A DNA stretch of 64,000 nucleotides from the NCBI RefSeq assembly GCF_022809115.1, contig NZ_JALGBH010000002.1:248001-312000 (forward strand), read 5' to 3'. The stretch comes from Pedobacter montanisoli. GTDB taxonomy: Bacteria > Bacteroidota > Bacteroidia > Sphingobacteriales > Sphingobacteriaceae. This document shows positions 25,605-34,134 of this stretch, one piece after another; position 1 is the stretch's first letter, and each line of letters opens with the position of its first letter. Made by a program: the position numbers and the translations under genes. The notes under the pieces are model-generated. The model was not told where the DNA came from. It did not search any database and was given only the letters and a program-made list of their open reading frames with translations.

Positions 25605-26282
25605 TTAAATGTTTACCCTGTAGCCTATACTTCTTACGGTTTCAAACCAATCTATTTTAGTGAACTGGCTTAGTTTTTTGCGCAGGTTTTTAACATGGAC
25701 ATCTACAAAATTAGAATCAGAATTTACTTCAAGAATATCGCCCCAAACATGTTCGGTTAAACTTACCCTGGATACCACGCGATTTTTGTTCAATACCAGA
25801 TAATTCAGAATTTCAAATTCTTTTTTGGTAAGTGTCACACGTTCTGCTTGGTATGATACAGTTCTGTTTTGTATATCTAAGACAAAATCATGTACTCTTA
25901 CCTCGTTTTTTTCTAATTTATGTTTGCGCCTAATAATGGCATGCATACGAGCCAGAAGTTCATTTAGAGAAAAAGGCTTGGGTAAATAATCATCTGCACC
26001 GGCTTCAAGTCCTTTTATCCTATCGTCAACAGCACTGCGGGCAGTTAAAACAATAACGGCATCTTCCCGGTTTTTCAATTTTTTCAAACCCTCCAGTACT
26101 TCAAATCCATCTCCATCGGGTAAACCCAGATCTAACAGTACAAAATCATAATTATTAACGAAGATTTTTTCTTCTGCCGAAGATTTTTTCCAGGCATGTT
26201 CTACAATATAACCTTCCTTACTCAGAAACTCATTCATTTCCAAAGCCAGACTTTTTTCATCTTCTACAATAAGTACATTCAT
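25605..26282 (-). CDS. OmpR-family response regulator
   Basis: A 225-residue regulator. The receiver domain has the acidic pocket at IVEDE and the phosphoacceptor Asp51 in VLLDLGLPDGDG, with Lys in LPKPFSLNELLA. The C-terminal winged helix includes LTKKEFEILNYLVLNKNRVV and SNFVDVHVKNLRKKL. It should bind DNA once phosphorylated by the adjacent kinase. Target genes are not visible; no repeated operator was found near by. Confidence 0.95.
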   Translation of the reverse strand: MNVLIVEDEKSLALEMNEFLSKEGYIVEHAWKKSSAEEKIFVNNYDFVLLDLGLPDGDGFEVLEGLKKLKNREDAVIVLTARSAVDDRIKGLEAGADDYLPKPFSLNELLARMHAIIRRKHKLEKNEVRVHDFVLDIQNRTVSYQAERVTLTKKEFEILNYLVLNKNRVVSRVSLTEHVWGDILEVNSDSNFVDVHVKNLRKKLSQFTKIDWFETVRSIGYRVNI

Positions 26283-26312
26283 ATTTTGCCTGTTTGTGAT
26301 TACTAATATAAC

Positions 26313-27503
26313 TTATCCGCAGATTTTTTCAATATTACGCAAAATGATTTCGCATGCAGTTTTGATTTCTTCACTTGTAATTATGAGTGGAGGAGCAATA
26401 CGCATCGCATTATCGCAATGTAAAAACCAATCGGTAACTACGCCATCTTCAATACAGGCATCAATAATCTTTTTATTGGTTTCATAACTGTTAAACGCTA
26501 TGGCTAACATCAACCCTTTTCCTCTGATTTCTAATATAGCCGGATGCTTTAGCAAATCCTTAAATAATTGTCCTTTGCTTTCAACGTCATCAACCAATTG
26601 ATCCTGTAAAATGGTATGAAGCGTAGCCAGACCTGCAGCACAGCTAACCGGATGCCCACCAAATGTAGTCAGATGACCCAATACTGGGTTTTCTGTAAAC
26701 CCCGACATGATTTCTGAAGATGCAATAAATGCACCTATAGGCATGCCACCACCAATACCTTTGGCTAACAACAAAATATCTGGTACAATGTCAAAATGCT
26801 CAAACCCAAACAATTTTCCTGTACGACCAAAACCGCATTGAATTTCATCTAATATGAGCAACGTTCCTGTTTCAGTACATTTTTTGCGCAATTGCTGCAT
26901 ATAATCCAATTCAGGAACAACAATTCCGGCTTCGCCTTGTATGGTTTCTATAAAAACTGCTGCAGTTTGCGTAGTGATCTTTTCTAAATCAGGTAGATGA
27001 TTAAATTTAATAAAACTGATTCCTGGTAGCAATGGACGGTAGGCTTGCTTAAATGTTTCGTTGCCCATTAAGCTTAAACCTCCATGTGTGCTGCCATGAT
27101 AACTGTTATTACAGGCAATGATTTCGGTTCTTCCAGAGTATCTTTTTGCCAATTTCATAGCGCCTTCCACAGCTTCTGCTCCTGAGTTTACAAAATAGGT
27201 GCAGTTTAAATTTTCAGGCAATACTTCGGCTAAAGCTTTGGCAAAATTTACCTGTGGACTTTGTACATATTCGCCATATACCATAAGGTGCATATAGGTT
27301 TGTGCCTGTAATTGCACTGCCTCTACAATATTGGGATGGCAATGGCCAACATTACTTACACCAATGCCTGAAATTAAATCGATATAAGGTTTGTCATCCT
27401 TATCATACATGTAAATGCCTTTGGCACGGGTAAAGGCTAATAAAAGTGGGCTAGGGGAAGTTTGGGCGTTATGTTTTAAAAATAATTGACGTTGTGTTAG
27501 CAT
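26313..27503 (-). CDS. Class III PLP-dependent aminotransferase (ArgD/GabT-like)
   Basis: This 396-residue fold-type I enzyme has the family sequence LILDEIQCGFGRTGKLFGFE, then LLLAKGIGGGMPIGAF, whose Lys near residue 247 binds PLP, and LTTFGGHPVSCAAGLATL. Class III enzymes transfer amino groups from omega-amines such as acetylornithine, GABA or ornithine. No arginine or GABA genes adjoin it, so the substrate is open. It lies 30 bases upstream of the response regulator and may share its transcript. Confidence 0.88.
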   Translation of the reverse strand: MLTQRQLFLKHNAQTSPSPLLLAFTRAKGIYMYDKDDKPYIDLISGIGVSNVGHCHPNIVEAVQLQAQTYMHLMVYGEYVQSPQVNFAKALAEVLPENLNCTYFVNSGAEAVEGAMKLAKRYSGRTEIIACNNSYHGSTHGGLSLMGNETFKQAYRPLLPGISFIKFNHLPDLEKITTQTAAVFIETIQGEAGIVVPELDYMQQLRKKCTETGTLLILDEIQCGFGRTGKLFGFEHFDIVPDILLLAKGIGGGMPIGAFIASSEIMSGFTENPVLGHLTTFGGHPVSCAAGLATLHTILQDQLVDDVESKGQLFKDLLKHPAILEIRGKGLMLAIAFNSYETNKKIIDACIEDGVVTDWFLHCDNAMRIAPPLIITSEEIKTACEIILRNIEKICG

Positions 27504-27507
27504 TTTA

Positions 27508-27515
27508 CAAAGTTA
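27508..27515 (-). promoter_or_regulatory. Likely -7 box upstream of the aminotransferase
   Basis: CAAAGTTA reads TAACTTTG on the minus strand, matching TAnnTTTG, five bases before the ATG. The leader would be nearly absent. No -33 box is seen. Confidence 0.35.
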
Positions 27516-27638
27516 AGGCATTTATTTTTTAGTTTCTTTTTGTGAAAAATATTCACATTAAATATTTGGAGTTCGGCAAATAGGATAATTAAATTAGAAT
27601 TAACTAATCAAATAATTAACCTTCAAAACTTAAAAGCT

Positions 27639-27905
27639 ATGAAAAAATTAATGATTCTCGCTTGCTTCGCTTTCCTATCGGTAGGCGCTTATGCTGCTAA
27701 AAGCGAAACTCCAAAAACAGAACAAGTTGCTTCAGAAAAATTCTTTGCAGACTACACGTATACGAGTAGTTGTGGAGAAGTGTGGGATGTAACTACTTCT
27801 GAGGGACTTTCATGGGGTTGCCATATGGCTTTATGGGCGAAAATGGAAGCCGCATGTGGTACCGCTGTAGATTATGTGGAGGTAGAAGAAGGTAACGACT
27901 GCTAA
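27639..27905 (+). CDS. Small exported Cys-containing protein of unknown family
   Basis: An 88-residue precursor. A signal peptide (KKLMILACFAFLSVGAYA) is followed by a polar linker and a short core with four Cys: SSCGEVWDVTTSEGLSWGCH, then MEAACGTAVDY and the terminal GNDC. Two periplasmic disulfides are possible. I do not recognise the family. A hairpin follows immediately, then a GLPGLI gene and a TonB-receptor gene. In Bacteroidota small signal-peptide proteins often sit ahead of such genes, so it could be a substrate or partner of that pair. That is inference from position only. Confidence 0.75.
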   Translation: MKKLMILACFAFLSVGAYAAKSETPKTEQVASEKFFADYTYTSSCGEVWDVTTSEGLSWGCHMALWAKMEAACGTAVDYVEVEEGNDC

Positions 27906-27915
27906 AAGGTCAATT

Positions 27916-27950
27916 TTACCGTTAGGCAATCTTATTGTCTAGCGGTAATT
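27916..27950 (+). terminator. Terminator or attenuator between the Cys-protein and GLPGLI genes
   Basis: A 15-bp stem (TTACCGTTAGGCAAT against ATTGTCTAGCGGTAA, with two G-U pairs) around a three-base loop. The U tract is weak (TTCTTT), so readthrough into the next genes is plausible. Confidence 0.7.
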
Positions 27951-27999
27951 CTTTAAATATAAATCGTAGTTAATGCACACTCATACTCATATCAATAAA

Positions 28000-28746
28000 A
28001 TGGTTTTAAAGAAGTACTTAATCTTAATCTTGCTCTTTGCATTTTCTCAAAAAAATTATGCTCAGAAAAATGAAACAGTTTTGGCTACTGTAACTTATAA
28101 AATAAGCCAGGTAAGAAATCAACAAACATTAATAAACGATGTATGCTTGATGGACATAAGTAAAAACTATAGTTTTTTTTACAGTAAAAATGTAGCCGAA
28201 AATATAGCTAAAATGAAAGAAGCTTTTGAAAAGGCAAGTGCAACAGGGGTAAAACCTAATTTTAATGCTGCTGATTTTGTTATTACTAAAATTTACAGAT
28301 TCTATAAATTACATTCATTTAGTAAAAAAGAAACAATTAATATACAGAGTGTTGGTAACCAGATGCTGGGATATGTTGATGCAGGATATACCAATAATTG
28401 GGAAATAAAACCGGATACGATGAGTATAAATGGATTGAAATGCCAAAAAGCAATATTGGAGCGATCTTCTTCTATAATTACAGGGTGGTTTTGTAAAGAT
28501 ATACCTTTTCAGGCAGGACCCTTCTCTTTCTTTGGATTACCCGGCCTGATTGTTAAGACTTCATCTTCTGACGGATGGGAATCAGAATTAACAGGTATCA
28601 CTTATAATAAAGATGATAAAAAGAAAATGGACATTATCGATTATGCATTGGTAAGTGAAACTGATTTTAAAAAAGCAGTTGAAAACGCAAAAGCCTCACG
28701 TCAGATAGGGGGAGCATCGCCTAATACCGGAAGAAAACAAAACTAA
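28000..28746 (+). CDS. GLPGLI family exported protein
   Basis: Start chosen at 28000 because it gives a proper signal peptide (VLKKYLILILLFAFSQKNYA); the ATG at 27973 adds a polar HTHTH stretch. Of 248 residues, the family motif appears as GPFSFFGLPGLIVKTSSSDG, preceded by CQKAILERSS and WFCKDIPF. GLPGLI proteins are periplasmic or surface proteins known only in Bacteroidota, usually beside TonB-linked receptors as here. Their activity is not established. The receptor gene starts two bases after this stop. Confidence 0.9.
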   Translation: MVLKKYLILILLFAFSQKNYAQKNETVLATVTYKISQVRNQQTLINDVCLMDISKNYSFFYSKNVAENIAKMKEAFEKASATGVKPNFNAADFVITKIYRFYKLHSFSKKETINIQSVGNQMLGYVDAGYTNNWEIKPDTMSINGLKCQKAILERSSSIITGWFCKDIPFQAGPFSFFGLPGLIVKTSSSDGWESELTGITYNKDDKKKMDIIDYALVSETDFKKAVENAKASRQIGGASPNTGRKQN

Positions 28747-28747
28747 T

Positions 28748-31438
28748 GTGCTTTTTTTATACAGAATAATACTAAATCTTACAGTCTTTCTTCCTAATAA
28801 GATTATTATCTGCCTGCTTGTAACCATTTCATTTGAGGGTTATAGTCAAAATGTTATTCAAGGAACCATAAAAGATGAAACAGGTAAAATAGTAAACAAT
28901 ATCAATCTGATCTTATATCCGCGAACAGGAGAAAACATTTTAGGATATGGGGGAGTAGATGAAAGAGGAAGATTTACAATTAAATATCCAAATGTTGCTA
29001 CGGATAGTATCAGGTTAGAAATCATAGGTCTCGCCTATGAAAGAAAAATACTTTTTTTAGTTTCCAAGTCTTATCAGCTTGTAAATGTTCAGGTTAAAAC
29101 GGCTGTAAATACTTTGCCAGAGATTATTATTAAAGATGAGCGTCCGATTACTAAAAAATCGGATACCATTAATTATAATATTAAATCCTTTGCTAATAAA
29201 AACGACAGAGTTATTATAGATGTTATTAAAAATTTGCCAGGCATAAAAGTAACTGAAAGCGGGCAGATTTTATATCAGAATAAGGCTATCAATAAATTTT
29301 ATGTTGAAGGACAGGATCTTTTGGAGGGACGATATAACCTAACAACTAATAACCTTCCTGTTAATGCTGTTGATGCTGTACAGATATTAGAAAATCACCA
29401 GCCAGTTAGGATGCTTGAGGGAATTGAAGAAACAGACAGAGCAGCATTGAATATAAAGTTAAATGCAAATGCTAGAATGAAATTAATAGGGAATGTAAAT
29501 GCAGGTTTAGGTTTAAGCCCTTTTCTTCGTAATAACAATGTGGCCTTATTAAAGTTTAACCAAAACATGCAGTACATCAACGCTGTAAAAAATAATAATG
29601 TTGGCGTAAACCTGGATAAAGAATTAAATGATCTTAATCTAAATTTGAATACGATACTGAGTGGAGGTATTACACAAAATCTGGTAAACATTATTAAAGC
29701 ACCAACCCCGCCTGTAAATACCGAACGATATACTTTTAATAATAATACATTAGCATCAAGTAATCAGATTTTTCCTCTTAGCAAATTATTTACCTTAAAA
29801 TATAACATTGCATATGAGAACGATAAACTAATAAATAACTCAGATGCTATTACTCAGGTTTATCTTCCTTCAGATACAATTGTTATAAATGAAAATCAAA
29901 CTGGGTATAATACATATCATAAACTGATTTCCAGATTAGGCATAGAAGCTAATACACAAAAAATCTTTTTTAAAGATATTTTTAACTTCCAAAGGATTTG
30001 GAGCTCAGAATATAATTATATTTCTTCTAATGCTGTTAACCAGAAATTGAGTAACCCGTTTATTAATTTATATAATGACTTTAGTTCAGTAATTAAGATT
30101 AAGAATAATCTGTTAGGAGTTAATTCTTATATAAGTTATAGTGATTTACCACAATATTTAAATGTTACTCCCGGTCAATATAAGAAGTTACTTAATAATG
30201 ATCAGGAATATGATGGCTTATTGCAGAAAATACAATCAAGAACTTTCTTTTTAAATAACTCTGTATCCTTTGGCAAAAAAATCAATAAATTATATGTCAA
30301 TAATAAATTAGGAGTATTAGCTAATCTGCAACACCTGAACAATAATTTAGACTTATTTACAGGAGATGTCATTTTCTCACCTACAGGTTCTTTTCAAAAT
30401 GATATTGAGCGAAATCAGCTTAAATTATATAATGAAACAGCATTAACCTATAGAATGAAAAAAGCCAGTATTGTTACAATCCTAAATATAAGTCCTACTC
30501 ATTTGAGCAATAATGATAGAGGAATTAAACAAAGTGAAAATGAAATCTTTTTTAATTATAGCATCAGATCAAAGTATGATATTAATCAATTTTTTACCAA
30601 TAGCCTTAATATAACAGTTCAAAGAGATGCAACATATATGTCCAATGCCAGTTTTGTGCTACAGAACTATAGAAGTTTGGTAAGTTATGAAATTCCCTTA
30701 TATAAGACATGGGATAAGAGCATTAATTATAGCCTGAATTATAAAAATATAGTAACAGCTATGTTTGCCAATTTAGGCATAAGCTTTTCTCGAAAGAATA
30801 GCAATATCTTAATGAAATCTAAGTTTGATCAGGATTTGATAACCCAGACAGCTATTGTTCAGGATAATCCTTCTGATAAACTGAATTTTTCTGGAAACGT
30901 GAATAAGTACTATTTGTCTATTAAAACAGGGATAGATATTGGTGTAAATTATGCGTTTACTAAATTTAAAGAAATACAACAGGGAGCTATAAATAATTTT
31001 TTAAATAAAACATCGAAACTGACTGTTAGAATTAATACCCAACCTAATAAATGGCTTGTTTTAAATCATAGTTTAGAATTTACCAGATATAAAAATACTT
31101 CAAAACAAAATGGGAATTATATTGAATATGATCCGGTTCATTTTTTTAACCAGAACTGTAATCTCAAAGCTTCGTTATTCAACGATTATACAGCTAAATT
31201 AAATTTAGAACACTATTATAATGACGCAAAGTATCTGAAACCGGTTAATTATTTCTTTGCTGATTTTGGAATTCAAAAAACACTTAAAAAACAGAAAATT
31301 GATCTTTCAGCAACTTTGTCAAATATTTTTAATGTAAAAAATTATACAAGTTACAGCTATACAAATAATTATTTGCTCAACTCTAATTATACATTAAGAG
31401 GGCGAACATTATTATTTAAGGCAGATTTCCAGTTTTAA
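28748..31438 (+). CDS. TonB-linked outer-membrane receptor-like protein
   Basis: 896 residues from the GTG at 28748. A long N-terminus with a signal segment (KIIICLLVTISFEGYSQ) leads to a carboxypeptidase-like regulatory domain (VIQGTIKDETGKIVNNINLI). A plug-like region follows (VIIDVIKNLPGIKVTESGQI, YNLTTNNLPVNAVDAVQILE), then a large barrel ending RGRTLLFKADFQF. It lacks an obvious SusD partner and is paired with GLPGLI, so uptake of sugars is not implied. Transport of a peptide or other ligand, or assembly of the neighbouring proteins, would fit. It is AT-rich compared with housekeeping genes around it. Confidence 0.82.
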   Translation: MLFLYRIILNLTVFLPNKIIICLLVTISFEGYSQNVIQGTIKDETGKIVNNINLILYPRTGENILGYGGVDERGRFTIKYPNVATDSIRLEIIGLAYERKILFLVSKSYQLVNVQVKTAVNTLPEIIIKDERPITKKSDTINYNIKSFANKNDRVIIDVIKNLPGIKVTESGQILYQNKAINKFYVEGQDLLEGRYNLTTNNLPVNAVDAVQILENHQPVRMLEGIEETDRAALNIKLNANARMKLIGNVNAGLGLSPFLRNNNVALLKFNQNMQYINAVKNNNVGVNLDKELNDLNLNLNTILSGGITQNLVNIIKAPTPPVNTERYTFNNNTLASSNQIFPLSKLFTLKYNIAYENDKLINNSDAITQVYLPSDTIVINENQTGYNTYHKLISRLGIEANTQKIFFKDIFNFQRIWSSEYNYISSNAVNQKLSNPFINLYNDFSSVIKIKNNLLGVNSYISYSDLPQYLNVTPGQYKKLLNNDQEYDGLLQKIQSRTFFLNNSVSFGKKINKLYVNNKLGVLANLQHLNNNLDLFTGDVIFSPTGSFQNDIERNQLKLYNETALTYRMKKASIVTILNISPTHLSNNDRGIKQSENEIFFNYSIRSKYDINQFFTNSLNITVQRDATYMSNASFVLQNYRSLVSYEIPLYKTWDKSINYSLNYKNIVTAMFANLGISFSRKNSNILMKSKFDQDLITQTAIVQDNPSDKLNFSGNVNKYYLSIKTGIDIGVNYAFTKFKEIQQGAINNFLNKTSKLTVRINTQPNKWLVLNHSLEFTRYKNTSKQNGNYIEYDPVHFFNQNCNLKASLFNDYTAKLNLEHYYNDAKYLKPVNYFFADFGIQKTLKKQKIDLSATLSNIFNVKNYTSYSYTNNYLLNSNYTLRGRTLLFKADFQF

Positions 31439-31451
31439 TAAGATTTTATAA

Positions 31452-31901
31452 TCAAGATTGCGGGCCTCTTCTGTATTGTTTAAGCAGTTCTTTTTTATAG
31501 GTTTCTTGTGCCCTGTAAAATTTGCCTACTATTTTAGGAGATAATCTGGATTTGAATCTGTTATAATACTTCTTTTCGATGTCTAAATCCCTTTGCTTAA
31601 AGTCAAAGTCGTTTAAAATCAAGGTTTGGATTTCGCTATCACTTAAATCATCAATTTCCTTGATTTTTCTAAAGCTGATCATTTTTTGAAAGCGCTCGTT
31701 TCTCAATGCTTTTTGTTCTCTTACAAGATCATTATAAATAGGCCAGAATACCTTAGCCTCATCTGGGTTAAGGTCCAGTTTAGTGGTAAGCCATGCCACT
31801 TTATTGGCTTCCATTTTTTCTTCTATCTCGCTTCTCGATTCTTGAGATTTTGAACAAAAAGGAAGTAAAAACAATAGAAATAAGATTGATAAATACTTCA
31901 T
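31452..31901 (-). CDS. Periplasmic Spy/CpxP-like helical protein of a sigma-factor operon
   Basis: A 149-residue protein with a signal peptide (LSILFLLFLLPFCSKS) and long charged helices. The motif TTKLDLNPDEAKVFWPIYND is the form seen in Bacteroidota proteins placed after ECF sigma and anti-sigma genes. LTRR-like repeats are absent, so the Spy/CpxP link is by size and helix pattern only. It probably senses or buffers envelope stress in the periplasm. It starts 3 bases after the anti-sigma gene. Confidence 0.7.
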   Translation of the reverse strand: MKYLSILFLLFLLPFCSKSQESRSEIEEKMEANKVAWLTTKLDLNPDEAKVFWPIYNDLVREQKALRNERFQKMISFRKIKEIDDLSDSEIQTLILNDFDFKQRDLDIEKKYYNRFKSRLSPKIVGKFYRAQETYKKELLKQYRRGPQS

Positions 31902-31904
31902 TTT

Positions 31905-32528
31905 TTACAAATTGTTGGTAATGTCGTTTGCTGAAAAATTCTCTAGGATATACTTTTCTACATCAGTATTAGAAACCTGGGTAACCGGTGTCTTTTGTGT
32001 TTCATGTATATGATCAATGATTGCGGTTTCATCTATATCATAAAGCATACGTTCTGTAGCAGTATCGGCTAAGAATTTTTTCTTTTCAATTTTTGACTGC
32101 TGATTGATGTAGAAGAATATTGAACCAATAAGTATTACACAAGCAGCAGCAGCATATTTTGTAACAGAAATCCACAGTTTAACTGTTTTAGGTCTGGAAG
32201 TATTCGTGTTGGCCGTTTTAGCAAGTATAGCGCTATTTAACTGGTCAAAATAACTCTTAGGTACATTAAAACCTGTATTGGCTGTAGTTTGATTTAAAAG
32301 AGAAACCTGATTAAGAATCTGCTGCTTCTGTTCTTCAAAAAAGTTTTTTCCGGCACTAAAGCCTCCAGTTGAATTTTTATCCAGTTCAGCTATAAAAATG
32401 CTATTATGGATGTGTTCTGTTAAGGTGTCAAAATAATTATCGGGCACACGATATGGATTGCTTGCAGGTAGCTGAGCGAGTGTTGGTGCTTCATCTTTCC
32501 ATTCCATATTTTCATCAACTCTATTCAT
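31905..32528 (-). CDS. Probable single-pass anti-sigma factor
   Basis: This 207-residue protein has a long N-terminal cytoplasmic part with repeated YFDxL blocks (NPYRVPDNYFDTLTEHI and FNVPKSYFDQLNSAI). One TM segment follows (KYAAAACVILIGSIFFYIN), then a short periplasmic tail with DIDETAIIDHIHETQ. It lies between an ECF sigma gene and an exported protein, the usual place of the membrane anti-sigma factor. No zinc-binding HxxxCxxC motif is present, so the assignment rests on position and topology. Confidence 0.7.
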   Translation of the reverse strand: MNRVDENMEWKDEAPTLAQLPASNPYRVPDNYFDTLTEHIHNSIFIAELDKNSTGGFSAGKNFFEEQKQQILNQVSLLNQTTANTGFNVPKSYFDQLNSAILAKTANTNTSRPKTVKLWISVTKYAAAACVILIGSIFFYINQQSKIEKKKFLADTATERMLYDIDETAIIDHIHETQKTPVTQVSNTDVEKYILENFSANDITNNL

Positions 32529-32570
32529 TACACATTTATTGATGCGTTTTTTTGTAAAAGGTTTAATACT

Positions 32571-33122
32571 TTAATCAACATTTTTTAAAAAAAGCTCAAT
32601 TTTTTTGACTGCTATATGAAATGAGGCTTTTAATGCACCTACACTTGTACCTAATACTTCAGAAATCTCATCGTATTTCATATCGTCAAAATACTTCATG
32701 TTAAAAATTATACGCTGTTTTTCAGGTAGGGTAAGTATGGCGGCCTGCAATTGCCTTTGAATTTTATTGCCATCAAAATGAGTAGATGCGGCCAATGTTT
32801 CAGCCAGTTCTGTGTTTACCTCATCAATAGAAATGTTGTTTTTATTTTTTTTTCTGTTGAGGTGGGTAATAGATTCGTTTGTGGCTATGCGGTAGATCCA
32901 GGTGTAGAGTTGAGAGTCGTTCCTGAAATTTGCCAGGTTTTTCCAGATCTTAACAAAGGTTTCCTGCACTAAATCATCTGCATCATCATGATCTATAACT
33001 AATCTTCTGATATGCCAGTAGATTTTTTGCTGATATTTTTGAAGAAGCAGATTGAAGGCTAACGTACGTGTTTGCTCATCTTTGAATTTCAAAAGAATTT
33101 CTTCGTCTTCAACCTGCTTCAT
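32571..33122 (-). CDS. ECF-type RNA polymerase sigma factor
   Basis: A 183-residue sigma-70 family factor with only regions 2 and 4. Region 2.2 is DDADDLVQETFVKIWKNLAN and region 2.4 is LYTWIYRIATNESITHL. Region 4.2 has FDDMKYDEISEVLGTSVGAL as helix-turn-helix. It should direct RNA polymerase to a small envelope-related regulon when released by the neighbouring anti-sigma. Its start is 5 bases after the transketolase C-half, linking sugar metabolism and sigma genes in one transcript. Confidence 0.93.
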   Translation of the reverse strand: MKQVEDEEILLKFKDEQTRTLAFNLLLQKYQQKIYWHIRRLVIDHDDADDLVQETFVKIWKNLANFRNDSQLYTWIYRIATNESITHLNRKKNKNNISIDEVNTELAETLAASTHFDGNKIQRQLQAAILTLPEKQRIIFNMKYFDDMKYDEISEVLGTSVGALKASFHIAVKKIELFLKNVD

Positions 33123-33127
33123 TTAAA

Positions 33128-34087
33128 TTATTTGGTTTTTCTTGATATTGCTTTTTGTACGGCAGCAACAATATCAGAAGGATCTAGCTTATACTTGGTC
33201 ATTAATTGATCAGGTGTTCCACTCTCGCCAAAGCTATCATTTACTGCAACAAATTCCTGAGGTGCAAGATAAGTAGTTGTCAGTAAATGTGCAACACTTT
33301 CACCTAAACCACCCAATTTATTATGCTCTTCGCAGGTTACGATACATCCGGTTTTCTTAACTGATTTTAAGATAGCTTCCTCATCTAATGGTTTTATGGT
33401 GTGGATGTTAATGATTTCAGCATCAATACCCATTTCAGCCAGTTTTTCACCAGCTTCAATAGCTCTCCAAACCATGTGGCCTGTAGCAACAATAGTCACA
33501 TCTGTTCCTTCGTTTACCATCCATGCTTTACCAATCTCAAATTTTTGATCTTCAGGTGTAAATACAGGAACTGTAGGCCTGCCAAAACGTAAGTACACAG
33601 GACCTTCATGTTCTAAAATGGCTAAAGTAGCTGCTTTAGTCTGGTTGTAATCGCAAGGATTGATGACCACCATTCCAGGGAGCATTTTCATCATGCCTAT
33701 ATCTTCCAGAATTTGATGAGTTGCGCCATCTTCACCAAGCGTTAAACCGGCATGTGAAGCACATATTTTTACATTCTTGCCTGAGTAAGCAATAGATTGT
33801 CTAATCTGGTCATAAACCCTACCCGTAGAAAAATTGGCAAAAGTTCCCGTAAAAGGTATTTTTCCGCCAATAGTTAACCCGGCAGCAATACCCATCATAT
33901 TTGCTTCTGCAATACCAACCTGGATAAAACGTTCAGGAAAATCTTTAATGAAGGCGTCCATTTTTAAAGAACCCACTAAGTCGGCACAAAGCGCAACAAC
34001 ATTTTCGTTTCTTTTACCTGCTTCATGTAAGCCGGCTCCAAAACCAGAACGGGTATCTTTTTTTTCTGTATATGTATATTTTTTCAT
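33128..34087 (-). CDS. Transketolase C-terminal half
   Basis: A 319-residue protein with the pyrimidine-binding domain (ADLVGSLKMDAFI, FIQVGIAEANMMGIAAGLTI, FSTGRVYDQIRQSIAYS) and the transketolase C-domain (MVWRAIEAGEKLAEMG, IHTIKPLDEEAIL). It should pair with the 281-residue N-half encoded just upstream to make a complete TPP enzyme. Split transketolases are usual in this phylum. It works in the non-oxidative pentose phosphate pathway, moving two-carbon units between sugars. Confidence 0.92.
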   Translation of the reverse strand: MKKYTYTEKKDTRSGFGAGLHEAGKRNENVVALCADLVGSLKMDAFIKDFPERFIQVGIAEANMMGIAAGLTIGGKIPFTGTFANFSTGRVYDQIRQSIAYSGKNVKICASHAGLTLGEDGATHQILEDIGMMKMLPGMVVINPCDYNQTKAATLAILEHEGPVYLRFGRPTVPVFTPEDQKFEIGKAWMVNEGTDVTIVATGHMVWRAIEAGEKLAEMGIDAEIINIHTIKPLDEEAILKSVKKTGCIVTCEEHNKLGGLGESVAHLLTTTYLAPQEFVAVNDSFGESGTPDQLMTKYKLDPSDIVAAVQKAISRKTK

Positions 34088-34134
34088 TACTGTAACTAAA
34101 TAATAGAAGCTTTTAATTGATAAAAGAGCAGTTT

